Shown here in pieces: positions 1 to 11,921 of a stretch of DNA of 64,000 nt; the stretch's first letter is position 1; each line of letters starts with the position of its first letter. A model generated the notes under the pieces. That model saw nothing but the letters and a program-made list of their open reading frames with translations. It had not been told where the DNA came from and ran no database searches. The DNA comes from Paragordius varius (lineage: Eukaryota > Nematomorpha), in NCBI GenBank assembly GCA_964247055.1, contig OZ176050.1:14508001-14572000 (forward strand), given 5' to 3'. The position numbers and the translations under genes are program-made.

Positions 1-104
1 TTGTAAATATTAAGTTATTATTTTACTTGTTTTTTTACCTAGTAATAAAATTAAATATTATTTGCCTTAACTCACACGAACTATTGTAAAATGATATATT
101 ATAC

Positions 105-2125
105 CAATCTTCAAAGAATTCGGTAACACAGAAATGAAATATAAAACTCGCGTAAGGAGTAAAGTCGCAAATTTAAAGGACACCAAAAACCCGAAACTGC
201 GGGAAAATGTCCTTTTAGGCCACATTGCACCAGAAAGGCTGGCTGTCATGACACCTGAGGTAATGATTTTTATTTTTTTTAAATTATGTTTTTTGAGTTA
301 ATTGATGTTTTTACTTTTAGGTATATTAGTAAATGGAATATAACTGATTTTTTTTATTTTTTGAAAAGTTAAGTATATATTAGGTTCCTTTATAATGTTC
401 TCCTTTAATAAGGTACTTTAAACAGTGATGATGTCATCTACAAATTATCTTATCTTTTAATCAATTAAAAGGGTTTTTATACAGAATAAATATGTTTTCA
501 AATTTTACTGTGTAAGATTTAAAATCTTTCGCATTTTATACAATAATTCAATGAAATGTTAAATTTTATATTTTGCTTATAAAAAACAGATTTTTGAGGT
601 TTTTTTTAAGATTTTTGAAAAATTGAGAGGCATTGTTGATTAGTTTTTTAGATATTTTTAAAAATATTTTTAATGACACTAAATTGGATATCTTATCACC
701 AAAAATAAATCTGAAATAATTATTTTTTATGATTTGAGCTGTCTAAATCTTTATATTTGCAAAATTAAAAAGCCCTAGAATAATTGTAATTTACGGGAGT
801 ATTGAAATAAATTTAGTTAAAGATGAGACCCTAATTTTTTTGGCTCTCGGTATTTATAAGATTTGCGTATATTATTATTATGAGTTTTGAATATTGTATA
901 ATTTTTGTTTTTTTTACTGGATTTTTTAAAACTAGGAAATGGCAAGCGATGAAATGAAAAAATTGCGACAACAATATACGAAAGAGGGCATAAATGATCA
1001 TCAAATGTCCACTATAACGGGCACACCGACAGACCTTTTCAAATGTTCCAAATGTAAAGGAAAAAATTGCACTTACACTCAAGTACTCTATATATACATT
1101 TTAAGTCCTGTTTTTTTAGTTTAAATACTAAGTTTAAAAGTAGCTAAAGTACACACATTAAAAATTAAATTATGTACAACAAATGTGAAAACTAAAGACA
1201 TATAAATTGGTTATAAATTCGTATATAAAAATAAATAAATTTCTTGAAACAAAAAATGTATGTTTTATTAAATTTTTTAATATTTTATATGATTGAAACA
1301 TAAGGCGTATAATCCGAATCCTTTATTATTTAACATCTATACTAACAGTTAAAATTAATTTATCTATAAATTAAAACTCGTCTTCAAAATCTTAAAAGAC
1401 AAATGTTTTTTAGTCTCTTACCAACAATTCAAATCTCTATTCCTTATTTTGCAAGTTTAAACGATAAGTTATAATCAAAAATTCAGGGTTTAATATATGG
1501 TCATGTTTATTAAAAAATATATTTAACATTTACCCTCAAACAATGCAAATTCGACTGCGAACAATACAAATTCACATTTGAACAATTAGAATTTACCCTA
1601 AAAATAAATTAGGTATTTTTGGGCTATTATAACGCCTTATCAATATGAAATATATCTTTATGGCTTAGTTCATTATTTTTCGGTATAAATCTTAAACAAA
1701 AGTGTGAATTTCAATTGTTCGAGGATGTAATTTTTTAAGGTGTTAATTCAAAGGTAAATTATAATTATTCAAAAATTAATTTGAATTATATAAGGGGGAT
1801 TTATGAATTGTTCGAGAATGATTTTGAATTCTTTGAAGGTAAATTTGAATTGTTTAAGGGTGAATTTGAAATGTTTGAGGGTGATTTGAATTGTTCGTGG
1901 ATTTGAATTAATGATAAATATACAGGTGAATTTAAATCGTTTAAGGGTAAATTTGTAGTATAAATGGTATAGCTTTCACATTTTGCCTGTATACTCTATT
2001 TTACTTTTAGCATCTTAATTTTTTTTTCAAATTCTTATTTATAGATACAAACTCGAAGTTCTGATGAACCAATGACCACTTTTGTATATTGCATTGATTG
2101 TGGGAATCGATGGAAATTTTGCTAA
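105..2125 (+). CDS. TCEA: Transcription elongation factor TFIIS, C-terminal part (partial, 3 exons)
   Basis: TFIIS rescues backtracked RNA polymerase II by stimulating transcript cleavage. Visible exons are about 105-259, 936-1082 and 2045-2125; the last two introns are GT-AG and all joins keep frame. Exon 1 holds the end of the Pol II-binding domain II ([17 protein letters not shown], then [19 protein letters not shown]). Exon 2 continues [13 protein letters not shown] and the first zinc-ribbon pair (CSKC). Exon 3 has the catalytic Asp-Glu hairpin ([10 protein letters not shown]) and the second pair (CIDC), ending GNRWKFC, which is the normal C-terminus of the family. The N-terminal domain lies left of the window. 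The left edge of exon 1 is uncertain: homology ([10 protein letters not shown] against the usual IYQEIRNTDM) runs to about base 107, but there is no AG just upstream. An AG at 115-116 or an AC at 103-104 are the options. Identity is very secure. Confidence 0.95.
1525..1968. mobile_element. MITE family A, copy 1 (minisatellite-armed), in TFIIS intron
   Basis: The left arm has repeats of the type CAAATTCACNNTTGAACAA and the right arm their reverse complements (GGGTGAATTTGAATTG type). The right end reads AAATGGTAT as in other copies. The centre carries the family's AAATAAATTA and TTATTAATGATGAG-like stretch in decayed form. It sits in the intron between TFIIS exons at 1082 and 2045. More diverged than the copies near TM9SF2. 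Confidence 0.7.
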
Positions 2126-2129
2126 TAAA
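2124..2129 (+). promoter_or_regulatory. Possible poly(A) signal AATAAA of TFIIS
   Basis: AATAAA overlaps the stop codon of the TFIIS last exon by two bases. Such hexamers are common by chance in DNA this AT-rich, so the call is tentative. Confidence 0.3.
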
Positions 2130-3379
2130 TAATTTTCCCCTCTCTGACTAAAAATATATGGATTCGATGCAAAAAAACTGATATAAATTTTTTTTGACAT
2201 GCATCGCATACCCCCTCTTATAAATTTTTAAATTTCTCTTAAATTCTTATTACCAATAATGTATAAAGATTTAATATATGTATATATATGTGGAGTTAGT
2301 TTGATGAATATAATTACATGTACTATATTTTCTTTTATGGTGGGCTTTAAAGAAATCTAATAGTTATTTAATAAATTGAAAAACATTTTCGAAAATTGAA
2401 CAAAATTATATTCGGTATATACTTGGGTTAGTTATAGTTAAAATTACAGTATTATATACACATTGCTAGAAAGTTATTATTATTGCCATATAGTTAATAC
2501 AACAAAGGGCAGTAACTATAAGCCAATAATATTCCCCTTTGTATTTACTATTTAGCAATAACTTTCTAGCAATATATACTAAGTCCTACTGTAATGTTCG
2601 ATGATTCGAAACAAATAGGTTAATAGCGCAAGATGTTAGTTTTTGACAAGTTAACCAACTTTTTTTAGAAACATTCCTGTAAGATTTTTTAGATTTAAAC
2701 AAAAGCAAACATTTGACGCTTGGATACAACACGGTGATTTTAGCCCTCTTTGTTCTATATGTGGCGCTATTGTAATGAGTAACCGTTAAATATGTTTAGC
2801 ATCATCGAATTGTACATAGAAAAAGTGTTTTTATATCTAAAGCATTTTCATACCTTTTCCATAATGCCAAAAATGGTAAGAAATACGCGTCAACAAATTG
2901 TTAATTTTTTATGGAAATAACCATTTTTTTGCTAAAAACTTTTTTAGTCAAAATTTAACATTACTTAAATTTAACCAATATCGGTCTTTTCGTCTTTACA
3001 TTATGCAAACTTGCCTTTGGCGCCATCCTATATATCTATATATATATATATACTACTGATGTTTTTTAGAATGTAGCATTTAGCTTTCAAAAAATTATGT
3101 AACAAAATATGCGCAAATTTTACCATTTTCTGATATGAGATTCACAAAAGTGGTAATAACTTTCATATATCTTTCGAAAGCGGCTAAAACCAAAAGCACA
3201 GTGGGAATCCAAAAACACTTTATCAATATATATATCAGGATATTTTTTGAAAAACTATGCAATAAAGGTGTCCCATCGTAACAAATTTTTGATTTAGGTT
3301 AGTTATTAATAACTATTTTGGAAACTAATTAGTCAAATGTCGTATATTATGACTGTCATCTACTAGATGTGGATTTATT
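2126..3379. other. Intergenic stretch with decayed repeats
   Basis: No coding signal seen. It holds the small foldback at 2459-2576. Around 2708 a stretch (CTTGGATACAACAC) matches the outer end of MITE family B. A patch near 3141-3225 resembles 39,555-39,640. A TA microsatellite lies at about 3030-3052. Confidence 0.5.
2459..2576. repeat. Small foldback (inverted repeat)
   Basis: ATTGCTAGAAAGTTATT at the left is mirrored by AATAACTTTCTAGCAAT at the right, with an internal pair around ACAAAGGG and CCCTTTGT. The whole stretch can fold as one hairpin of about 115 nt. Probably a short MITE. Confidence 0.65.
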
Positions 3380-4060
3380 AACACGATAATGTGCACATAA
3401 CCTTAAGGCACCATTCGCTATTGTTATACAAACAATAGGGTTGTCCCAGGTTTTTTTCATTGGTAATGGTTTAATTATGTCCGCTTCTAAAAGTCTCTTA
3501 ATTTCAGAGTCGACTTTTTTTAACGGTATCGGGATGTAACGACAAAATTTTGGTTTTGTATTGTTTTTTTAAAAAAGATTGATAGGGGTTCCAGTGAAAC
3601 ACTATATCTTTTTACAAATAATATGAATTAAATTTTTGAACAAGTGAATTCCTCAAATACATTATTATTAAAATATTTACTACAATTTATCAGTTGTTTT
3701 ATGGCATTCGGGAATTATTATAGCCAATCTCAATTAAGAATTGTTGGGCCTTCTTGCCGCTCACAACCATATACGCCAAAGATTTCGTTTCACCATCGAA
3801 TTGTACCCTGACCATACACCTACCCTTGAAATTGATTCTTTGTCCCCCATAGCTACACAAACATGGGCGTGTTTGTAGCAACTCGGGCTCCCCAATTTTT
3901 TCACACGCTTGACAATCAATCATAGATAAACTTGAACATGTGTCTATGATCATGCGTATTGGTTTACCATTAATTACTATTGTTATCTTAGGGGTGGATC
4001 CACATTTAATATGCTGAACGTTGCTAATCATTTTTTTCTTACGTTGGAAGTGATTCCAGC
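3380..4060 (-). mobile_element. Ty3/gypsy-type fossil fragment (protease and start of RT)
   Basis: On the minus strand a retropepsin-like segment (4031-3699) is followed by the start of a reverse transcriptase (RYIPIPLKKVDSEIKRLL near 3540-3480). No LTR was found. Broken and truncated; old. The order relative to the next fragment shows it belongs to a different copy. Confidence 0.7.
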
Positions 4061-4289
4061 CTTGACAGTTACAAGAGTGGAGTTATACTGCAAAGAAAAC
4101 ATTCAGTAAATACCAAAATCAAACTGTGTGTGATATTAAAATACAGATGTAGTAACTATTTTGCTTGAGCTACAATTAACATTAACTACGTGTATCAGAA
4201 AGAGTTATATGTGTTTACAATTATATAGGTGCGTTTGTGTCTACGAAATTCGGATTTAACCTAATATTATAAGAACTATCCAATAATAA

Positions 4290-5830
4290 TAGTGTTCCAA
4301 TTTTATGTGGGATTCAGTTTTCGCATCGGACGGTTTCTTGACATTTTTTATACGTATTTACCCACTTTTTTATGTCGCTTTCCATGTTGTGCCCAACGAG
4401 TATTTGTCTTGCTTTCGTACATTGCTTTGGATCCCGGGTGTCCGACGTGTAATAATTGTAAGATAATTTACCTTTTGAGATTCGGGAATTAATCTATCAT
4501 ACCAATATAATAAACCGTATGTATTTTCAATTTCATTTCTAAAACTGTGGAATGGATGTAATATTTTATTGGACCATCTGTTTGTTCTTAGTGCACTTAT
4601 TACTTGTTTTAATACAGGATCGGTTTCAGTCTGGTTTCTAATATGGTCATGATTTATATTGAATAGATTACTATTGACTAACCTTACATGTTGTGCTGTT
4701 TGAAGCTTTCTGTGTCTTGTTGTTGTGGTTCTGTCGGCATGCGGGACAATGGTTCTGCAATGTTTTCGTGGCTTTTAATGTACCGTAGATTGTAATTAAA
4801 TTCGCTGGCTTTATATATCCAACGTAGTAGATTGGGATTATTCATTTGGTCTAGTTTACTATTATTTCCAAACAGCTTTATTAGTGGTTTGTCGCAGTTT
4901 AAACTTCTTGCCCGTAATAAACGTATTAAATTTTTAAAAAGCGAAAAGTATGGCTTGTGATTCTTTTTCTATCATTGATAGACCACTTTCTAGATGTTAG
5001 GCCATAGGTTTATTTATGCCCTCCTGCGTGGTCTGTAGTAACACTGCTCCGTACCCTTTATTAGAGGCGTCTGTTTCAATTATTAAAGGTAACTCAGGGT
5101 TGAACGGAGTTAGTTTAACAGTTGACATATTAAATTTTTGGCTTTGTTAATACAGTTGTCGTGGTTTTCGGTCCTTATCCAGGGTTTTTTATAACTGCTT
5201 AGGCCGTGAAGGAGGAAGCGTGTGTGAAAAGTTATTTTGACACCTGAGGTTTTATCTTCCAATTTATTGTAGCTTTCACGATTCGCTGTTAACCTTAGAA
5301 GGGAATGAATAACACAACGTTCTTTAAAATTTCTGGTATATTGGGGGAAATCTTTCTTAAACCAAATTTCAATATTGCACAAATTGGATAATCTGGATTT
5401 TTGCAAGGTGTTTTATCCACCGTGTCTTTTATTATATCATAAGCAGAAAGGACCTCCTTAAACGTAACTTCTATGGGGTTTTTAGGGTCACATTTTGGAT
5501 CAAAAGCTTTGCTGTTTGAATCAATTATATCTTGGAGCGAGAATGAATTGGATTTATGATTATTATTAAAATTATTTTTATTATTATCCATTCTCAATTC
5601 TTCCATCATACCACCCGATCCAATCGTTGTGTTTGATAAGGTAGGGGATGGTGGTGGTAATAAGGTATGGGAGCCATGAGACAAAACTTTGGTTTGCTGC
5701 GTTAGAGGTAATATCCTGGAATGATAGGCTAATGAGAATAGGTGTGGTCTCTTTTAAAGCCTGTGCTATTTCAATATCAGAAGCGAATCGAAGATGAATT
5801 TGAGATAGAGATATAACGGGGCCAGTAGGT
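4290..5830 (-). mobile_element. Ty3/gypsy-type fossil fragment (gag, RNase H, integrase N-terminus)
   Basis: Minus strand: a gag-like region (about 5830-5110) is followed by RNase H (ETDASNKGYGAVLLQ near 5090-5040) and the integrase zinc-binding region down to about 4300. The protease-RT core expected between gag and RNase H is absent, so this is an internally deleted remnant with many breaks. No LTR seen. Confidence 0.7.
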
Positions 5831-5839
5831 GTATTATCA

Positions 5840-5885
5840 GTATCGATCGGACTTTTTTGTAAAAGTAGTCAAATGCACAACACTA
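5840..5885. mobile_element. Terminal fragment of a hAT-like MITE
   Basis: GATCGGACTTTTTTGTAAAA and AGTCAAATGCACAACACTA match the right end of the hAT-like MITE at 9130-9801. The other end was not found. Confidence 0.45.
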
Positions 5886-7059
5886 ATTATTACACATTTA
5901 TGACCGAACATATAGGCCCAAAAATTGGTTAAAATCAAAAATTTACAATTTTGACGTGTCGACTTATTTATTTACGGAATGAGCTTTTTCATCACCTTAC
6001 TTATCTATTATTTCTGATCAATATTATTTCTGATCAATAAAAAATGTTGGTTCTAAAATAATTATCAAAAAATAAATTGGCCTTTTTCAATTTTATTTTG
6101 TTTGTCATTCTTTAATGCTTACAGCATACATGATCCATTTTTATGGCTCGCACATAAGTATATTCTGCCCAACTTAAGCTTGATTGTATAAATATTTAGG
6201 CTTTGTGATGGCATCAAATTAAAACAAATCTAAAAACGTGCACAGGAAAAAAGGATGCCTTTTTTTCGTTTTTTATTGATGTTAGGTTAATCTTTTTTTT
6301 AAATTTAAACAACATGTGGTTTAAAAATAATTGCATTTCACTAAGTCACAGTAACACCTAGGTTACTATACAATTTACAATTCAAATTCACCTTTGAACA
6401 ATTTAAATACATTCTCGAACAATTCAAATCCACCCTTGAACAATTTGAATTCACCTTCGAACAATTCAAATTCACCCTTGAACATTTTAAATTCGCTCTT
6501 CAAATTCACCCTAAAAAAATTATATTCAAGCTAATATAACTCATTATTATGAAATATATTAGGGCATAATATATTATTTTTTCAGCATTTTAATTTTAAA
6601 CGAAATTTCATTTTTTTAATATTAAAAAATACAGGTAATTTATAACTTTATTAAGCACATAATTTATTTTGGGTGACCTTGAATTGTTCGAGGGTAATTA
6701 AATTGTTCAAGGGGAAACTATAATTCGTATATCAATATTTTCGTAAATTGGATAAAATTAATTTTTAATATTTTACGCTTGATTTTCACGATAATACTTT
6801 TAAATATTTTTTTAGGGGTAATTGTAAAAAAGAAAGGTAAATTTTTTAAATTTTGGAATGGGCTATTTATTACAGTTTTATTATTTCTTTCTTGGGACAT
6901 TTTTTTGTTGCAATGGATTAGACTATTTTATAGTTTTTATGATAAAAATTTGTAATGCTTTAAAAGCAAGCCATTGTAGCGATCGAAAATTTTTAAAACG
7001 ATTTTAATTGTGGCGGATATTTTAAGATTACTAATCCATTTTAATAATTTTAGATTGGA
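5886..7059. other. Intergenic, AT-rich
   Basis: Nothing coding recognised. It contains family A copy 2 and runs up to the LTR of the next gypsy-type fossil. Confidence 0.5.
6369..6733. mobile_element. MITE family A, copy 2
   Basis: Left arm repeats (ATTCAAATTCACC, GAACAATTCAAATCCACC) mirror right arm repeats (GACCTTGAATTGTTCGAGGG). The right arm is short and the ends are decayed. Confidence 0.7.
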
Positions 7060-7129
7060 CCACAAGTAACGTCTACGGTAAAAAAGGATTACTTTATTCT
7101 ATATCATGTTGTTATATAATGATCTATCT

Positions 7130-7165
<36 letters not shown>

Positions 7166-7290
7166 AATATAATTGGTATAAATGTATCCACATATATGAA
7201 GGTGAAATTCTTGCCTTTCTACATTTATTCAAACTATGAGAATAATAATAGTAAAACAGGGTGGTGAGGTTAATTTAATACTATAATTGA
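7060..7290 (-). repeat. LTR (left) of the minus-strand gypsy fossil
   Basis: Shares CCACAAGTAAC, GGTAAAAAAGGATTA, a TA microsatellite (about 7134-7163), TTGCCTTTCTAC and AGTAAAAC with 10834-11035. The inner boundary is approximate. Confidence 0.65.
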
Positions 7291-9129
7291 AATGTTGTTT
7301 GTACGGTTAATCTAATAGTATAATTTAAGGTTCCAAATTAGCCTGTCAGATACCACTATAACATCACTACCCCCTTCTAACGAAAGCGGACGGGACGAAT
7401 TCTTGTCGGGTACCGTCTTTCCTGTATTTTTGTAGGGGAGCAGGTTTGGCGAGGTTCCTGGGTATTATTATTATTATTATTATTTAGACTTGCGGTTGTC
7501 GGGGTAATCGTTTCGGTTTCGTTACTTGGGTTGATCGTGACGTTTGGTTAAGGTTAGACAATCGTAACATCATCCTGGACAGTGGTTAAGTCCTCAGTTG
7601 CTGGAAGTGGTAGTTTGTTGTTGTGGCTGGTGTACTATTTGATCGGCGTGTTTCCTCACGAGTTTCTCCCGGTCTTTATCCCACACCTTGTGTGATAATC
7701 TGTACGGTCCGTGATCTCTCCGGCGTGCCACCCTGGACTTAGTTGATTCCTGATCATTACTAGTTCATTAAACGCAAACTCACGTCGGGGTGCCGGTGCG
7801 TCTAGCAATCTTGCCCTACTAATTAACCAGGTTAAGGGGTTATGGGATGTACGCTTGAACATTAATTGGGCCGGGTCTTTCGTTTTCGAGTGTATAAAGT
7901 TTCTATACGCCCATAGGCTAATTTTAAATGTTTCGTGGGTGGATATCGCATTATTTTTTATTTATTTTTATCGTACCCACCAACCTTTCTACCATCCCAT
8001 TAATCTTAGGGGTAACAGTTTCACCCCTAACGTACCTAAGTTGACGTGAATTACTCATTGCTAAAATACGAAGCGTTATCGCAACGATTTCTCTTGCAAA
8101 ACCAAACCTTGCAAGATTATATTAGCTGAGGTTACCTTTTTCAAAATAAACCCTTCTGCCCATTTCGAAACACTATTAATTATCAACAATCAATAATAAC
8201 CGTCTACTGGTCCGGCTATATTAATATGCAAACGCTCTCTCACAGCGACAATATGATCCCACTGATACTTGGAATTTTGATAACATTCCGCCAACTACGT
8301 TAACACGATTCGCTTTGACGATTGGCTTTTACCGGGTCATTTTCTAATTCTGGCCAATAACACGTAAATCTGGCCATCGTTTTCATGGTCTCAAAATAAT
8401 AATCCGATCATTTTAACAAGCCATATTGATAAGCCAACTCGTCTTTACGGTTTACAAACTTTTCTAATTCTGGAGCACTCTGGTCATGGTTGTTTAACGC
8501 TTTAATTACTCTCTGTAATATTGGATCTAATCCGGTTTCTTTTCGAATTTCATCTCTGCTTAACGGCAAGTTATGAACTCTCAGGTATCTGGTTACCGTA
8601 TAATCTTCATCATAAGCATCGATCTCGCCAATCGGCCATCTCTATAAATAATCAGCTCTATTTTGAGCCTCTTTTTAATGACTTATTTCAAAAAAGTATT
8701 CATTTATTATATTAATCCATTTAGTACTTTAGCATTATGTATTTCTTTCAAATTTCGATCTCTATCTATTTATTTTAGAGATAAATGGTCATTTAATATT
8801 ATAAATTTTCAACTATATACGAAACTATGAAACTATCTTAACGCAAACAATATTGCTTTTAATTCCTTCTCGATAGTAAAATAATTCCGTTCGGCGTTGC
8901 TACATTTTTGTGAGGCATCCGCGATCGGTATCCTATCACTATTAACCTCAGGACTTAAAATGCACCCAAATCTAAATTTGAAGCATAATTTCCTAGTCGG
9001 ATTATATGGTGTTAAAAACACTTTGCTTAAATTCATCGCAGCTAACCAGCTTTTCTCATGTTTCTCGGTCCAAGACCATCTCGTATTTTTACTAGTTAAT
9101 TCATGTAAGGGACCGAGTATTATTTGTAT

Positions 9130-9801
9130 TAGAGTTGTGCTGATCAAATCATGACCAGGTCAGTGACTATTTATTTTTTGACCATGGTCATTTAAAATAA
9201 CAGCTATTTTCTGAAAAATTTCTGGTAAAATTTTTTGGAAGAGAGATAGTAAGATTACAATGTTTTTTGATATATTTTTTCAAAAATATAAATTTATTGA
9301 AATTTATTTAAAAATGTAGTTAAACATGCATCCTTATAACATTATCATTTAACCATATCCGGTCATTTCGAATAACAAAACAATCAAGCACTTTGCCAAA
9401 TATCAATTATTCCATATGTGTGAACCAATAAAATGAAATTTTATAATTGGATTCAATAATGAAAGAAAGTGTAAAACAAACTATGTAAAATTTTATTTGA
9501 AAGATTCAATATTAAAAGCTATGCATTTGAAGATTCAGAAAGCCACAAACATGTGGCAAAATTTATTAACAAAATTTTTAGATTAAATTTAATTGAAATA
9601 TTCTTAAATAATAAATATTAAAAAGTATAATACAAACTCATGACATTAATAGTGAAATGCAAGTGACGTTCGAACATTATTTTCGCAATCCAATATTGAA
9701 TGGTATTTACTTAGGTAAAAAGTGGTCATGACCGTGGTCATGACCATGGTCTGACTAGACTGATCGGACTTTTTTGAAAAAGCAGTCAAATGGACAACCC
9801 T
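9130..9801. mobile_element. hAT-like MITE with 8-bp target duplication, inside the gypsy fossil
   Basis: The ends read TAGAGTTGTGC and, reverse complemented, TAGGGTTGTCC. They are flanked by ATTTGTAT (9122-9129) and ATTTGTAA (9802-9809), an 8-bp duplication with one mismatch, as hAT elements make. Both sub-ends contain GACCATGGTCATGACC-type palindromic blocks. No transposase is encoded. The host gypsy sequence resumes after it. Confidence 0.8.
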
Positions 9802-10833
9802 ATTTGTAATTTTGGTATAAAACGTTCATAAAACGTAAAAAAACCTAGAAAACTAGGTAATGACTTTTTACGGCATTTTTAGTTCCTTAATTGCCTTGAT
9901 CTTTTTCGATATTTCAAGCCCTAAATAGTTTACGGATTCTGCACCTATCATTATTTTATTTTGTCTTAATTTGCCCGCCTTATCGAGACGACTTAATACG
10001 TTATTAAATTGATAATGTGCTCATTTTCCGTCCTACCAGTCACTAGGACGTCATCTAAATATACGCAAGTTCCCTGACTTTCAGTCAGCACTGTTCCATT
10101 ACCTGTTAAAAGATGATGGGTGCCGTGGCCAGTCCAAACATGCGTTTGTATCGAAAAAAACCTTTATGTGTTGAGATATTTAACGATTCTTGACACTTCT
10201 ATGCCACTGGCATCTAAAGGTAAGCATCTTTTAAATCAATTTTTGTGAATGTGAGACCTTCTATTTTCGACACCAACTCATCAAACGTGAGAATCTTCTT
10301 GCAATCACTTATTCCATCATTGGAACCATGGTGTTGTTGTTTGATTTTACCGGCAGCGTCGGTCGTAGTTTGGCTTTACCTATTTGTTCTTACGTTGTAA
10401 AGTTCATTACACTGATATCAGAACTGGTATCATAGATGAAGTCTTTTTTCAGACCGTTTATTATTAATGTTACCAGTGAAGGTTGAGCATTTCGGCCTTG
10501 CTTGACATCCTTTAATAGTTGTTGCCTATTAAAGTTAGGTTTTTGTCTCTTGAGCCTGCACATCCTAGTAAAATGGTTCAATTTTCCGCATTCGTTGCAG
10601 GATCTTCTCCAGGCTGGACACTTGTAAGGTGGATGTGGGATGCCGCAATGTTTGCATGCGGTAGATGATTTTATTATTGTTTGTCGGTCGGTAGGGGTTA
10701 TTATGTTGTAACTGATTGATATTTTTATTGGTGTTACTCATCTATCTTCGATTGCTATGACAAACGAACTACCAATGAATATAGCACCTTCTAACGCTAT
10801 CATTGCCAGTATTTATCCATAAAAAATGTAGTA

Positions 10834-11035
10834 CCACAAGTAACTTCAGATACGGTAAAAAAGGATTAATTTATTGTATATGTTCGTTGTTATATAATCT
10901 ATATATATATATATATATATAATCAGGTATAACTATATTTGTATATATCAAGGTGAATTGCCTTTCTACAATTTATTTACAGTATATAATAATAAAAGTA
11001 AAACGTGGTGGTCAGGTTAATCTAATAATATAATA
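10834..11035 (-). repeat. LTR (right) of the minus-strand gypsy fossil
   Basis: Partner of 7060-7290 by shared blocks in the same order. Divergence is clearly visible by eye, so the insertion is old. Confidence 0.65.
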
Positions 11036-11653
11036 ATACTGCAAACATAAGTTACAAGGTAAATTTAAAAATTTATATGTTATTTGTGACAAAATGGCCT
11101 GTCAATCACTAAACAATAGTCCAGAACTCAATTTTGTAAATAACCTATAGTTTTGAAATTTATTTATTCAAAATATATTTATCAAACATTGTTTTCATTT
11201 GTTAGATAAAAAGGCTGATCTTTTTTACAGTGAATAAAAAAATTCGATAATTATTATTTATGTTAAAATCTTTTTCTAAATCAAGGATTTAATATTTATA
11301 TCAATAGTTTGTAATATTTAATACAGCTCAAAAAGTTATAATCTCCCCCGCCACATTTAAGATTTTCTTTTGTATTAAATTTAATATTAGTTTTTTTAAT
11401 GATTATAAAATTCGGACTGCACCAAAACACGATTTAAAAGAACAGTTGACATTAAAATCAAAATATAACAAGTTTTTGTTGGTATATAGCCTAAAACCTG
11501 TTAAAAGTTAATTATATTTTTTCGCCATAATATACATTGCCTGTTGCATCAGTTAAAATATTATAGAAAAAAATCGCGACAAAAAAGTTTGAGATGATAA
11601 TTTTTTTACAATTTTACATTTTAAAAAAAAGTTGTATAATGCGCCTAAAAGAC
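11036..11653. other. Short intergenic stretch, no feature seen
   Basis: AT-rich sequence between two LTR fossils. Neither coding sequence nor a clear repeat was recognised. Confidence 0.5.
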
Positions 11654-11921
11654 TGTAAGGTTATAATATTCTATTTTGTTAACACACTCAATTCATGTTG
11701 CATCAGTTATTTTGTATTTGAATATTATATATATATTTCGTATTAAAGCTTATCTGTTGTTGAGAATAACCATTGTGTAACGTCTACGCAAATAAGGCAT
11801 GCACACATAAAAAGAACTTGTGATATAATAGCCAGTCACTTTTTTATTTTTGGTTTTCTTTTTATCGCTCAACTCTATTTTAATATACCATATTGCTATA
11901 CGTGAATAAATCAACTTTACA
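11654..11921 (+). repeat. 5' LTR of the plus-strand gypsy element
   Basis: Begins TGTAAGGTTATAAT and ends ACTTTACA. It matches 15591-15858 along its whole length with about three differences seen by eye. Confidence 0.93.

Larger units (their letters stand above)
7060..11035 (-). mobile_element. Ty3/gypsy-type LTR retrotransposon fossil, minus strand
   Basis: Two diverged direct repeats (about 7060-7290 and 10834-11035, both opening CCACAAGTAAC and sharing GGTGGT.AGGTTAAT) bound a minus-strand internal region. Reading right to left: gag zinc knuckle (about 10,680-10,560), protease, RT (about 10,380-9,870), RNase H (9147-8833) and integrase down to its C-terminal part (7862-7656). It is old, with many breaks, and a hAT-like MITE has inserted into it. 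A target duplication could not be fixed. Confidence 0.8.
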
